Shown: positions 10,449-20,900 of the stretch, piece by piece
Layout: the number at the start of each line of letters is the position of its first letter
Numbering within the stretch: the first letter of the stretch is position 1
Made by a program: the position numbers and the translations under genes
The notes under the pieces: model-generated
What the model was told of the DNA's origin: nothing
Database searches by the model: none
What the model saw: only the letters and a program-made list of their open reading frames with translations
Assembly: GCF_036898095.1 (NCBI RefSeq)
Contig: NC_090728.1
Span: forward strand, 94,327,781-94,391,780
Direction of reading: 5' to 3'
DNA: 64,000 bases
Source: Palaemon carinicauda
Taxonomy: Eukaryota; Arthropoda; Malacostraca; Decapoda; Palaemonidae

Positions 10449-11685
10449 TGCCTAAGTATATTATACCTAGAAAATAATGGCGTCATTTGAAAAATGAAAT
10501 TATTTATTACCTGGTTCTTTAATATCTGTAGACATTTTCGTCTTTTGAGATTTACTGAGGATTTAGTTAGACCCAACTTGTGAAGGTTTAAATGCTGTTT
10601 GCCCCTCCTTGCCTTATTGTTATGTGGGACTTGAAGTTGACACTTCTGATTTTATAATTCTTATGAAGCCTATAGGCCTAGAATTAAAATGAAGAAGAGA
10701 CTGTGGAGAAATTTCACAAATCGTAACTTTATGCCCAGATAGACACCTTTCATAAATGACAAGATTTGATGCAAATATTTATTGTTGCTACCAGACATAT
10801 AGCCATACCCTAGTATGTGTTAAAGACAAGACGACAGAGCCATATTATTATTATTATTATTATTATTACTGTTGTTGTTGTTGTTATTCGAGATACGTTG
10901 CTATTGTAGAATCTGCCCATTATGGGTGTGGGGGAATATGTCTGACCCGATTATAGCTTTCCCTTCGTAAATTAAAGTTGGATAATATAGGTAGATTTAA
11001 TTGTATTTCTGGTACCGAAGATAACACACCACTTCGCTTATTCACTTATTCATTTATCATTATTACTTCTCCCTTAATAAACTCCTCAAGAGATTAGACC
11101 TATATAGGCAGCGTTGACTGTTATCTAAGCTTTGGCTTGAAATAATTTATTGCAAGTTTCAAACCACGACCCTAACTACCTTTTGCTTCATACACAAAAC
11201 GACATAAGCAAAATCAAGTAATAACTTTGAATTGATAACCCAAATGCATAGATGGTTATTATTATTAGACAACAGGACTAAGCTTAGATTATTTTCCCTC
11301 TTTCCCACTCCGACTATCTACAGACACAGTTCCAGGAATAATCTCACGGAATCAAGGTGTTCAGAGGGATTCGTGTTTCATTAATGTATTACTTTTTTTT
11401 CTGAAATATTATTGTAGCACAATTGTTTTAACTATCTAATATTTTTTCAATAATAAAATTTTTCATAACATTTGAGCAACTTTGTGCATTCATACACATG
11501 TTTATAAAGTGAAATATAAGATTTATTACTAAGTGACAAGTTATGTTCAACGCTGTCCAATGCAATAATAAATAAATAGCAACAGTCTGGCTGCATACTG
11601 TAGACGGGAATTCCCCCCCCCCCCCCCGACCTCGTCTCTTTATTAGTAGAGGAAGAGAAGAAGGAAAAGGATAAGAAAGGGTTAC

Positions 11686-11687
<2 letters not shown>
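10445..11687. other. AT-rich unassigned DNA
   Basis: No gene or recognisable element is seen. It includes a (TAT)n/(TGT)n run at about 10843-10887, an ATTATTATTAGAC patch near 11258 and a poly-C run at about 11612-11628. Short frames here lack any family signature. Confidence 0.6.

Positions 11688-11763
<76 letters not shown>
11688..11763. repeat. (AG)n microsatellite
   Basis: About 37 AG units. Frames coding Arg-Glu or Ser-Leu repeats across it are artefacts. Confidence 0.97.
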
Positions 11764-11766
<3 letters not shown>

Positions 11767-12060
11767 AAGGGGAGAATTCAACACCAGACCACAGAAAGCC
11801 TGTTGCTGTTTTGCTGGATAACCGGGGGACGTCATTGACAGGATACTATCTTTCTATCCTGCCTGTCTCGGAACCCCAAACCGACCGAGAGGTAGTCCAG
11901 AATCGGAAGACACCTAAGAGGAAGGATCCTCAACGGAGTCGATTTCTTAGGGCTTGACCCGACCCAGGACTCTCGGAAAACCCGAGTCTCTTTACTTTAG
12001 GTTATCCAGGATGCTACAGTTGTTGTTGTTGTTGTTGGAGTATTAAAGCCAACATTTCTT

Positions 12061-12390
12061 GTTGGCACGGGCCTTTGTATTGTTCGGCCCGTAGGTGATC
12101 AAACACAAAAAATAGGTACTAAGTTAAAATTGCCCAGCCTAACTGCTGGACACGGGCTTTTGTGTAGCAGCCCGTAGTATTTATTGCCCTAAGTAGGCAA
12201 TAGTGTCACAGCAGTACCAGTCTCTCATGTCTGGATTTGCAGCCGCTCAGCTCCTTGAGCGTAGCTGCAGGTGCGACCGCTCAGCCCCTTGAGCATAGTC
12301 GCCAGATTGGCAAAGATAGGTCTTGCAACTGCTCAGCCCCTTGAGCGTGGTTGCCAGTGTGGTCGCTCAGCACCAAGAGCATGACCTTGC
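12061..12390 (-). ncRNA. String of hairpins in the LINE 3' UTR
   Basis: At least six hairpins lie in 330 bp. Two share a 7-bp stem: ACGGGCC/GGCCCGT (12067-12073, 12086-12092) and ACGGGCT/AGCCCGT (12152-12158, 12169-12175). Four share an inner YGCTCA/TGAGCR stem with different outer stems: GCAGC/GCTGC (12239-12243, 12264-12268), GCGAC/GTCGC (12273-12277, 12298-12302), GCAAC/GTTGC (12325-12329, 12350-12354) and GGT/ACC (12361-12363, 12384-12386). Stem bases change in compensating pairs, which points to selected RNA structure. A likely role is recognition by the reverse transcriptase. Confidence 0.6.
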
Positions 12391-12543
12391 GGACCAAAAA
12401 TCAGGACCATTTGGAGCCGAAATGAAAGGTTTTAGTAGTAGGTAAAAGTGTTGATAGCAGTAAGTCCCAGTAAGTAGGAGAGACTGGGAGAGGAGGGAAG
12501 AATTTGAGTAGTAGGAAAAAGTGGCAGATTTAAGCATAGATGC

Positions 12544-14421
12544 CTATCTCTGCACCGGGGAGGGTGAAACTAAGGGACTGAGGAGGGAATGAATTACAGA
12601 GGAGGGAGTCTTAGCAAGGGAGCAGACTTTGACTAGTAGTTGCAGTACTAGGGGGATCAAGGTATCCACTGGCAGGGCCTCTGCCAGGGATAAGATGGCA
12701 GATATTGCTGGGGGTTGGGGAGGAGATTTCACAGCGCTGGAGGTTGGCTCTTCAGCTGGGCTAACAACAGTGCTGGGTTCTTGGTCCGTGGCTGCAGTAG
12801 GGGCTCCTGGAGGAGGAGTCTCGGATTGTCGTCTGGGAGGCCTGGTTCGCTGAATCCGCTGGGGTTTCGGTGCCTGCCTTGGTGCAGCCTCAGGTTTGTT
12901 TGGTGTCTGCCTTGGTGCAGCCTCAGGTTTGGTCGGTGGGGCTGCCAGTGGGGTTGGTAGCCTCTTCAAGAATTCAGGGCACTTCTTGTTCCATGCATGG
13001 TGACGTCCCGCACAATTGGGACATTTTGCCTGGGTTTTTGTCCCATTCCGGTGTGCGTCAATGCAGTCCTGTGTGGGATGGCGGTGGCTGCAGACTCCGC
13101 ATATTGTAGGGTTCCTGCACTCTTCTTTCTGGTGCCCATAGCGCTGGCAGTTGTAACAGCGTAGAGGTTCTCGCTTTGGACTTCTGATGGGAAACTTCCC
13201 CCAGAGGCCCAAATCCAGTGCTTTAGGGACTTGCCCAATAAAGGTGACTGTTACTTCCTTGGTGGGAAGTTTGCGGTGGTCCAGCTTCCTCTCGGCTTTT
13301 GCAACATTGCTGCAGTCGGTGACGAATGACAGTGGCATGTTGACAGGAAACCGATAGATCACTGCCTGTCTGAGTCTCTTCTCGGGATCCAGGAGGGTCA
13401 GGGAGGTTTCCTGTTGGAGGATGTTGACGCTGGCAAGGTCCTTCGGGGATATAATTAAATCCCCTTTCAGGTTGGCCCTGGCTGTGATCTTGATGCCAGG
13501 GTTGGCGGTGGCAATAGCAGCAACTGCTGCATATGACGGTGAGCCTTCTACAGCTGCCATCTTGAATTTGACAAGCTGTTTGGGTTGGCTGACAGGTGGT
13601 TGTGGTCCCTCAGCAGCGGCCAAGTTTAGGTCCAAGCTTGGGTCATTTTCAGTGATTGCCTGAGCCTCCATTAGGAGCTGTGAGAGGCATGGAGTGCAGT
13701 TGCAATCCTCAGGGTGCAGTTCTGCTAGTTGCGGTGCAGTCAGGTCTAGATCCATGGTTGAAACGTTGGTCTCAGGTTCCGGAGTTGCGGTGAGTGGAGC
13801 GTCCTCTGCTTCCATCTTTTCAGGTGTCTTCTGGACAGCTGGTGCTGGAGATGGAGTGGGTGGCTCCGGGATAGGTGAGTCTTCTGAGTCCTTAGCTGGT
13901 TTGGCATGAGTGGGGGAGCTGTGGCCTACAGTGTTGCTCCAGATAGCATACACACATGACTGGCAGTCACAGTCCCGTTCAAAGGGGAGAGAGTTACTGC
14001 AACTGGGTGCAGACACTGTCTCTTTATACCGTGCTTGCACTCGGTATTTCCTCTGGAAAATGTCTGGATAAGGAGGCTGTGGAGGGTAGGATGGTATATC
14101 CATATATCCTGGCCTGTGCTTCCTTTGTAGGAGGTGGTAGATGCTCTCAAGCACCAGGGTATAGCACTGAAAACAACTGCATGTTTTCGTGTGAGAGAGC
14201 ACCGTTGGGTCCCTTATTTTGAACCCTATGTGGTCTGCTAGCTGCTGCCTGTAGTTCTGGTACCTCAGGCAGCGATTGCACTTGCACTGATGAGTCTGCT
14301 GAGCCCCATTCTTGCAGGGATTTATCCAGGTGGGGTACAAACTCCTTCTGTAGGTGGGGAGACTGTCATGCCCATCATCAGCCATACTGGATGGAATTGA
14401 GCTAGTCACTGAGGTCAACAA
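12544..14421 (-). CDS. LINE ORF1 gag with three zinc knuckles
   Basis: An intact 625-residue frame. The start is the first Met; MADDGHD at residue 13 is an alternative. Residues 1-250 carry four CxCxxC modules (CKCNRC 46-51, CSCFQC 81-86, CDCQSC 151-156, CNCTPC 240-245), with Pro-rich acidic spacers between the later modules. Residues 285-420 look like the RNA-binding core that precedes Jockey/I zinc fingers. Then come CYNCQRYGHQKEEC (422-435, CX2CX4HX4C), CGVCSHRHPTQDC (441-453) and CPNCAGRHHAWNKKC (467-481). A basic Pro-rich tail follows, with KPEAAPRQ written twice near 498-517, ending in a hydrophobic stretch around 575-605. It should bind element RNA as a ribonucleoprotein. The zinc knuckles assign it to LINE gag with good certainty; the N-terminal module is not one I recognise. 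Confidence 0.85.
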   Translation of the reverse strand: MLTSVTSSIPSSMADDGHDSLPTYRRSLYPTWINPCKNGAQQTHQCKCNRCLRYQNYRQQLADHIGFKIRDPTVLSHTKTCSCFQCYTLVLESIYHLLQRKHRPGYMDIPSYPPQPPYPDIFQRKYRVQARYKETVSAPSCSNSLPFERDCDCQSCVYAIWSNTVGHSSPTHAKPAKDSEDSPIPEPPTPSPAPAVQKTPEKMEAEDAPLTATPEPETNVSTMDLDLTAPQLAELHPEDCNCTPCLSQLLMEAQAITENDPSLDLNLAAAEGPQPPVSQPKQLVKFKMAAVEGSPSYAAVAAIATANPGIKITARANLKGDLIISPKDLASVNILQQETSLTLLDPEKRLRQAVIYRFPVNMPLSFVTDCSNVAKAERKLDHRKLPTKEVTVTFIGQVPKALDLGLWGKFPIRSPKREPLRCYNCQRYGHQKEECRNPTICGVCSHRHPTQDCIDAHRNGTKTQAKCPNCAGRHHAWNKKCPEFLKRLPTPLAAPPTKPEAAPRQTPNKPEAAPRQAPKPQRIQRTRPPRRQSETPPPGAPTAATDQEPSTVVSPAEEPTSSAVKSPPQPPAISAILSLAEALPVDTLIPLVLQLLVKVCSLAKTPSSVIHSLLSPLVSPSPVQR

Positions 14422-14802
14422 CAGTTATTTATTTAGCAAAAAAAGCTAAAGTAAATAACTGGATTCTTTCTTATATGCGGCCTCTTCAACCAAAGTTGAG
14501 AGGTCCTAGTGACAGAGTGGATAAAAGTCCACCCATCCAGGTGTTGCCAAGTCCGGTGCTGCTGAACTTAGAAGGCTGGAGAGCTCTTGTCGGCGCGAGA
14601 GCTGGGCCGAGACTGTGATGCTACAGATATCACTGCCAGTACTTCCCAGGAAATATTCTCCATTTAAGAAGACTCAAACATTTTATGTAAAGTTTACAGA
14701 TTTGTTGATAAATTCATAATTTTTTTTATAAAGTTTGATAATTAAGAATTTAGTTGCCTTTCATAATAATCATCATTATAGCTATTTATGAATTTTGAAT
14801 AT

Positions 14803-16613
14803 GCTGCATATTAAGTGAGGATAGAAAAGCAAAAGCACCACCTCTAGAGCCTCTTCAACCATCATGGCACCGATGATCCTCCAGTATCAAACAAAATTTT
14901 TACTTATCCAAGATCTGTAGACCTTACTAAGACCTTGAAGAGATAGCGTTTCCTTCGTGGTGTCAAAGTCCCAGACGGATGAGATGCCATTTTTCTTTTA
15001 GTCTGTCACAATAATCATATCTCCTAAAGGCAGATTATCTTAATTTACATTTGCTGCATAGTAAGTTTTCATTTAGGTGAAGGCATACTAATTTTTAAAA
15101 GAAATACCATTAGAACATCCGAGGAAAGAGAGAAAACGGAGTCATGGCTTCTACAATACATCAATATGTTTTAAACGTTGCATTGTAGGCATATCTGACA
15201 TTATAGCTTCTGCATCTAAATGTTTTCAACGTTGAATTGTAGGCCTATATGACATTACAGCTGTGCATCTACATGTTTTAAGCGTTGCATTGTAGGCATA
15301 TCTGACATTATAGCTTCTGCATTTACATGTTTTAAGCGTTGCATAGTACGCCTATATGACATCACAGCTTCTGCAGCTATAGAGCCTTGCATTGTAAGCC
15401 TACCTGACATTACCGGCACATCGTTGCTTTTGTGCAGTATTCTAAAATCAAGCATTTATATTCCTCTTGTGTTCCTTCAGTAGCAGCAAATATGATCTAT
15501 TTCAGTGTACAAACGATTACGCAATTTCCCAGAAATTTAGACAACTTCAGATTCCAAGAGAAAAAATAATTAAGAGAAACTATTTTGAGTTACTTTTCAT
15601 GAATTAAACTGACCAGTTTTAATATTTTAATATTTTAAAGAGTTTGAATTAAAATTCATTATATATATGGTCATCATCTTTTCCTAGGCCTATTGACCCT
15701 AACGCCCCCGGTTACATTTCGCCAGCCGTCTCTATCTTAAGCTTTTAAATCAATACTTCTCCATTCATCATCTCCTATTTCATACATCACATGCTGTAAA
15801 ATTGAAGTTTCCAAAGAATTTTATCAAACATGGTCTACTGATATTGTTTGGACCTTAGACAGTCTTAATTACGAACAAACAATAGTTATAGTGAAATCTT
15901 GGAAACTATTTGTGACTGTTCGATGGAAATTCTAGGCTGGATATTCAGGTTAGGGAATGGAAATGTTTATAGGCCTAATAAATACGGAGTATTGAATTTG
16001 AGGGTGAAAAGTGTTTTATCTTTAAAGCACATCTCAGTGACACAGTGTTCAGACTAAACTTGCGACCCCTGAAAGGTCGACTTGATAATGTTCTTGTAAA
16101 TAATATGTTTTAATCGTTTAAGACTTCTTGCAGCATACCAGAGATCCCGCTGCTTCCTAATAAGCTATTGCTGAGCCATAATTGAAAACAAGGTTCCTAA
16201 CAGCTATACTCTCATTGCAAAGCATCGATTCTAGAAGAGTTTAGCAATTCAAGTAACTGTCTGCATCTTTCAACCTCATTATTCCCATTGTATAACAGGG
16301 TCGGCCTCTCGAGTCTACTCTTCGAATCTATTTATTTGATTTTCCTCTTTTGTACAGTACATTAAAACAAAATTTTAATCAATGATTGTATAAGTATACT
16401 ATTTTTTTGAAATCATATTTAAATAGGAATAGTGTTATCCAGTTTTGTCCTTTAAAAGTTAATAAAGAGATTCATATTGTGTTGACTCGAAAATTAAGTA
16501 AAGGGAAAATGTGCTTTATCCAGAGAGGGATCTGACAGTACCCAATAACTTTCGCAATAGTATCAATGGGTGCCTACCAATGGCCATCAAAATACTGATC
16601 TATTTGCTAGAAG
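14803..16613. other. Palindrome spacer
   Basis: About 1.8 kb of AT-rich DNA between the two palindrome arms. Apart from the 54-bp tandem repeat at 15163-15413 no gene or element is recognised. Open frames are short and mostly repeat-derived. Confidence 0.6.
15163..15413. repeat. 54-bp tandem repeat, about 4.7 copies
   Basis: Copies start ATGTTTTAAACG, ATGTTTTCAACG, ATGTTTTAAGCG and ATGTTTTAAGCG, with a decayed fifth copy. Copies 1 and 3 share GGCATATCTGACATTATAG, while 2 and 4 share GCCTATATGACAT. This indicates growth by duplication of a 107-108-bp dimer. Confidence 0.85.
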
Positions 16614-17515
16614 AATATTCAAAATTCATAAATAGCTATAATGATGATTACTATGAAAGGCAACTAAATTCTTAATTATCAAACTTTATAAAAAAAATTA
16701 TGAATTTATCAACAAATCTATAAACTTTACATAAAATGTTTGAGTCTTCTTAAATAGAGAATATTTTCCGAGAAGTAATGGCAGTGATGTCTGTATCGTC
16801 CTGGATAACCTAGAGTAAAGAGACTCGGGTTTTCCGAGAGTCCTGGGTCGGGTCAAGCCCTAAGAAATCGATTCCGTTGAGGATCCTTCCTCTTAGGTGT
16901 CTTCCGATTCAGGACCAGGGCTGCCGAAACGTGGAAATTACGTCATCGATACGGCTAATCTACTCCACATCTTGATCATGTGTGGAATGTGGAATCCGAG
17001 TGCTGATAAATTCCACAATTTGTTAAGAGATGATGTATGTCGATTAAAATGTAATAAAAAGTAATAGATAATTAATATGAGTGTTTTATTATTTATTTTC
17101 CCCGTGATATCTATATAAAAATTACAATAATTGTGAAGTCTATGAAAGTGTTGATGCTATGGGACTAGGAGGCTCAGTGGAGTTCAGCGCTTGATGTTGC
17201 CGACTCACTGAAAGACTGATTATTTGATTAATTAATTATTTGCTATTGCAGCATAACAGTTGCCTTTTGACGAATTGATTCGTCAGCTCAAGAAAAATCT
17301 AAAAGTTTATTCTTTTTTTAGTATGATAGCACATTCCTCCTCAGTTAAATATAGTGTAACTGACAAACGTTATCAAGTGAGACTTAGAGAGGTGAAACTG
17401 GGACTAATCAGCGACACCGCTGAGCGTGGAGTTGCCTAGTGTGGAGAATCCGACAGCCCTGTTCAGGACTACCTCTCGGTTTGGGGTTCCGAGACAGGCA
17501 GGATAGAAAGATAGT
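16614..17515 (-). repeat. Right arm of the palindrome, split by a hAT-like element
   Basis: Inverted copy of the left arm: 16614-16799 matches 14627-14802, and 16800-16915 plus 17462-17515 match 11845-12019. It lacks the LINE and shows the empty target near 16796 (GATACAG with TGTCTGTATCGTCC around it). It contains instead the 546-bp element at 16916-17461. Confidence 0.85.
16916..17461. mobile_element. Non-autonomous hAT-like DNA transposon, 546 bp
   Basis: The ends are CAGGGCTGCCG and CGACAGCCCTG, an 11-bp terminal inverted repeat with one mismatch. The flanks are a perfect 8-bp duplication TTCAGGAC (16908-16915 and 17462-17469). An 8-bp duplication with CAGGG-type ends is the hAT signature. 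The interior is AT-rich and has no transposase frame, so it would move only with a transposase from elsewhere. The left palindrome arm keeps the unoccupied site (inverse of TTCTGGAC) near 11899. Confidence 0.9.
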
Positions 17516-17903
17516 CTTTGGAAAAAAAAAAAAAAAAGATCCAGAGGGAGGTTTTTTATGGTATGCTACAAAATTCTCCATCCACTGTCATGAAATACTT
17601 CTTGTTGCTAATTATTTCTGGACTGATCCACCATCCCATCTAATTCACTCTGATTACAAGTAGAAACACGAGACAAAAACAACAGGGCAGAAGAGAAGGA
17701 AAGAACAGAACCTCTGTAATATATATCTACGTGGAAAAAAAAAAAACATCAATAACATACTCGTAAAAGATAACAATTACTATAGCAGAGTCAGGTAGTT
17801 CAATATTCGACTGATCTCGCACTCCCAGACACCTGTCGTCCAGAAAGGGGTGAAATGGAAATCTCTCTCAAACACCCGGACATCCATCAATTTATATGAG
17901 TGA
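17516..17903. other. Unassigned DNA left of the satellite
   Basis: Starts with a poly-A run at about 17521-17537 and has a second one near 17736. No gene or element is recognised. A 75-codon frame crossing the hAT end and this stretch has no family mark. Confidence 0.6.
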
Positions 17904-20900
17904 CTGTACAACCTACATAATAGGATAGAGTACTGTCTCAGTTGGAAGGTTCAAGTAGTTGGACTATGGAAGATGGACAGAAAAAGGAACTTTGTTTTAA
18001 GGAGGAAGTATCCTTTGATGTAGAGGTACAAGCCTACATCGAAGGATAAAGTACTGTCTCAGTTAAAAGGTTCAACTAGTTGGACTATGGAAGATGGACA
18101 GGAAAAGGAACTTTGTTTTGAGGAAGAAATATCCTTTGATCTAGAGGTAAAAGCCTACATTATAGGATAAAGTACTGTCTCAGTTAAAAGGTTCAACTAG
18201 TTGGACTATGGAAGATGGACAGGAAAAGGAACTTTGTTTTGAGGAAGAAATATCCTTTGATCTAGAGGTAAAAGCCTACATTATAGGATAAAGTACTGTC
18301 TCAGTTGGAAGGGTCAAGTAGTTGGACTATGGAAGATGAACAGAAAAAGGAAATTTGTTTTGAGGAGGAAATATCCTTTGATGTAGAGGTACAAGCCTAC
18401 ATTATGGAATAAAGTACTGTATCAGTTGGAAGGATCAAGTAGTTTGACTGTGGAAGAGGGAGAGATAAAAAGAACTTTGTTTTGAGGAGGAAATATCCTT
18501 TGATGTAGAGGTACAAGCCTACATTATAGGATAAAGTACTGTGTCAGTTGGAAGGTTCAAGTAGTTGGACTATGGAAGATGGACAGAAAAGGGAACTTTG
18601 TTTTGAGGAGGAAATATCGTTTGATGTAGAGGTACAAACCTACATTATAGGAAAAACTACTGTTTCAGTTGGAAGGATCAAGTAGTTGGACTATGGAAGA
18701 TGGACAGAAAAAGGAACTTTGTTTTGAGGAGGAAATATCCTTTGATGTAGAGGTACAAGACTACATTATAGGATAAAGTACTGGATCAGTTGGAACGATC
18801 AAGTAGTTGGACTATGGAAGATGGACAAAAAAAGGAACTTTGTTTTGAGGAGGAAATATCCTTTTGATGTAGAGGTACAGGCCTACATTATTGTATAAAG
18901 TACTGTCTCAGTTGGAAGGATCAAGTAGTTTGACTATGGAAGATGGACAGAAAAAGGAACTTTGTTTTGAGAAGGAAATAACCTTAAATGTAGAGGTACA
19001 AGCCTATATTATAGGATAAAGTACTGTCTCAGTTGGAAGGATCAAGTAGTTGGACTATGGAAGATGGACAGAAAAGGGAACTTTGTTTTGAGGAGGAGAT
19101 ATCCTTTGATGTAGAGGTACAAGCCTACATTATAGGATAAAGTACTGTCTCAGTTGGAAGGATTAAGTAGTTGGACTGTGAAAGATGAAGAGAAAAAGGA
19201 ACTTTGTTTTGAGGAGGAAATATCTTTTGATGTAGAGGTACAGGCCTACATTATGGGATAAAGTACTGTCTCAGCTGGAAGGAATAAGGAGTTGGACTAT
19301 GGAAGATGAATAGAAAAAGGAACTTTGTTTTGAGGAGGAAATATCCTTTTATGTAGTGATACACGCCTACCTGATAGTATGAAGTACTTGCTCAGTTAGA
19401 AGGATCAAGTAGTTGGACTATGAAAGATGGACAGAAAAAGGAACTTTATTTTGAGGAGGAAATATCCTTTGATGTAGAGGTACAGGCCTACATTATTGTA
19501 TAAAGTACTGGCTCAGTTGAAACGATCAAGTAGTTGGACTATGGAAGATGGAGAGAAAAGGGAACTTTTTTTTGAAGAGGAAATATCCTTTGATGTAGAG
19601 GTACAACCCTACATTATAGGATAAAGTACTGTCTCAGTTGGAACGATCAAGTAGTTGGACTATGGAAGATGGACAGAAAAAGGAACTTTGTTTTGAGGAG
19701 GAAATATCCTTTGATGTAGAGGTACAAGCCTACATTGTAGGATAAAGTACTGTCTCAGTTGGAAGGATCAAGTAGATGGACTGTGAAAAATGGAGAGAAA
19801 AATGAACTTTGTTTTGAGGAGGAAATATCCTTTGATGTAGAAGTACAAGCCTACATTATGAGATAAAATACTGTCTCAGTTGGAAGGATCAAGGAGTTTG
19901 ACTATGGAGGATGGACAGAAAAGGGGACTTTGTTTTGAGGAGGAAATATCCTTTGATGTAGAGGTACAAGACTACATTATAGGATAAAGTACCATCTAAG
20001 TTGGAAGGATCAAGTAGTTGGACTATGGAAGATGGACAGAAAAAGGAACTTTGTTTTGAGGAGGAAATATCCTTTGATGTAGAGGTACAAGCCTACATTA
20101 TAGGATAAAGTACTGTCTCAGTTGGAAGGATCAAGTAGATGGACTGTGAAAAATGAAGAGAAAAATTAACTTTGTCTTGAGGAGGAAATATCCTTTGATG
20201 TAGAGGTACAAGCCTACATTATAGGATAAAGTACTGTCTCAGTTGGAAGGATCAAGTAGTTTGACTATGGAAGATGAACAGAAAAAGAAACTTTGTTTTG
20301 AGAATGAAATATCCTTTGATGTATATGTACAAGCCTACATTATAGGATAAAGTACTGTCTCAGCTGGAAGGATCAAGTAGTTGGACTATGAAAGATGAAT
20401 AGAAAAAGGAACTTTGTATTGAAGAGGAAATATCCTTTGATGTAGAGGTACGAGCCTACATTATAGGATAAAGTACTGTTTCAGTTGGAAGGATCAAGTA
20501 GTTGGACTATGGAAGATGGACAGAAAAAGGAACTTTGTTTTGAGGAGGAAATATCCTTTCATGTAGTGATACAGGCCTACATTATAGGATAAAGTACTTG
20601 CTCAGTTAAAAGGATCAAGTAGTTGGACTATGGAAGATGGACAGAAAAATGAAATTTGTTTTGAGGAGGGAATATCCTTTGATGTGGTGGTAAAGGCCTA
20701 CATTATGGGATAAAGTACTGGCTCAATTGGAAGGATCAAGTAGTTGGACTATCGAACCTTTGATGTAGTGGTAAAGGCCTACATTATGGGATAAAGTACT
20801 GGCTCAATTGGAAGGATCAAGTAGTTGGACTATGGAAGATGTAAAGATAAAGGAACTTTGTTTTGAGGAGGAAATATCCTTTGATGTAGTGGTACAGGCA

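Larger units (their letters stand above)
12020..14616 (-). mobile_element. Gag-only LINE, apparently full length
   Basis: Flanked by a perfect 10-bp target duplication GATGCTACAG (12010-12019 and 14617-14626). On the minus strand it starts ACAGTCTCGGCC, close to the CAGTC-type starts of Jockey/I-group LINEs, so the 5' end looks complete. A 195-bp 5' UTR leads into one gag frame of 625 codons, followed by about 520 bp of hairpin-rich 3' UTR and a (CAA)n tail. There is no room for an ORF2 with endonuclease and RT. The inverted palindrome arm keeps the uninterrupted target. Like mammalian HAL1, it would have to borrow RT. Alternatively it is a single internally deleted copy of a normal LINE. Confidence 0.85.
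11845..14802 (+). repeat. Left arm of a large imperfect palindrome, split by a LINE
   Basis: 11845-12019 matches the reverse complement of the outer right arm (up to 17515), and 14627-14802 matches its inner part (from 16614). After removing the LINE at 12020-14616 and one target copy, about 350 bp remain, against about 348 bp in the right arm without its hAT insertion. Divergence between arms is low but visible, for example CCAGAATCGG here against CCTGAATCGG in the inverted copy. Confidence 0.85.

Noticed and set aside
11428..11957. Frames with long Ser-Leu or Arg-Glu runs
   Set aside because: They are translations of the (AG)n microsatellite.
11845..17515. A single DNA transposon or Polinton-like unit with long terminal inverted repeats
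   Set aside because: No target duplication is seen outside the arms and no transposase, integrase or DNA polymerase frame in the spacer. The one gag belongs to a LINE inserted later.
16600..17520. A host gene interrupted by insertions
   Set aside because: No coding frame continues through the arm even when the hAT-like insertion is ignored.
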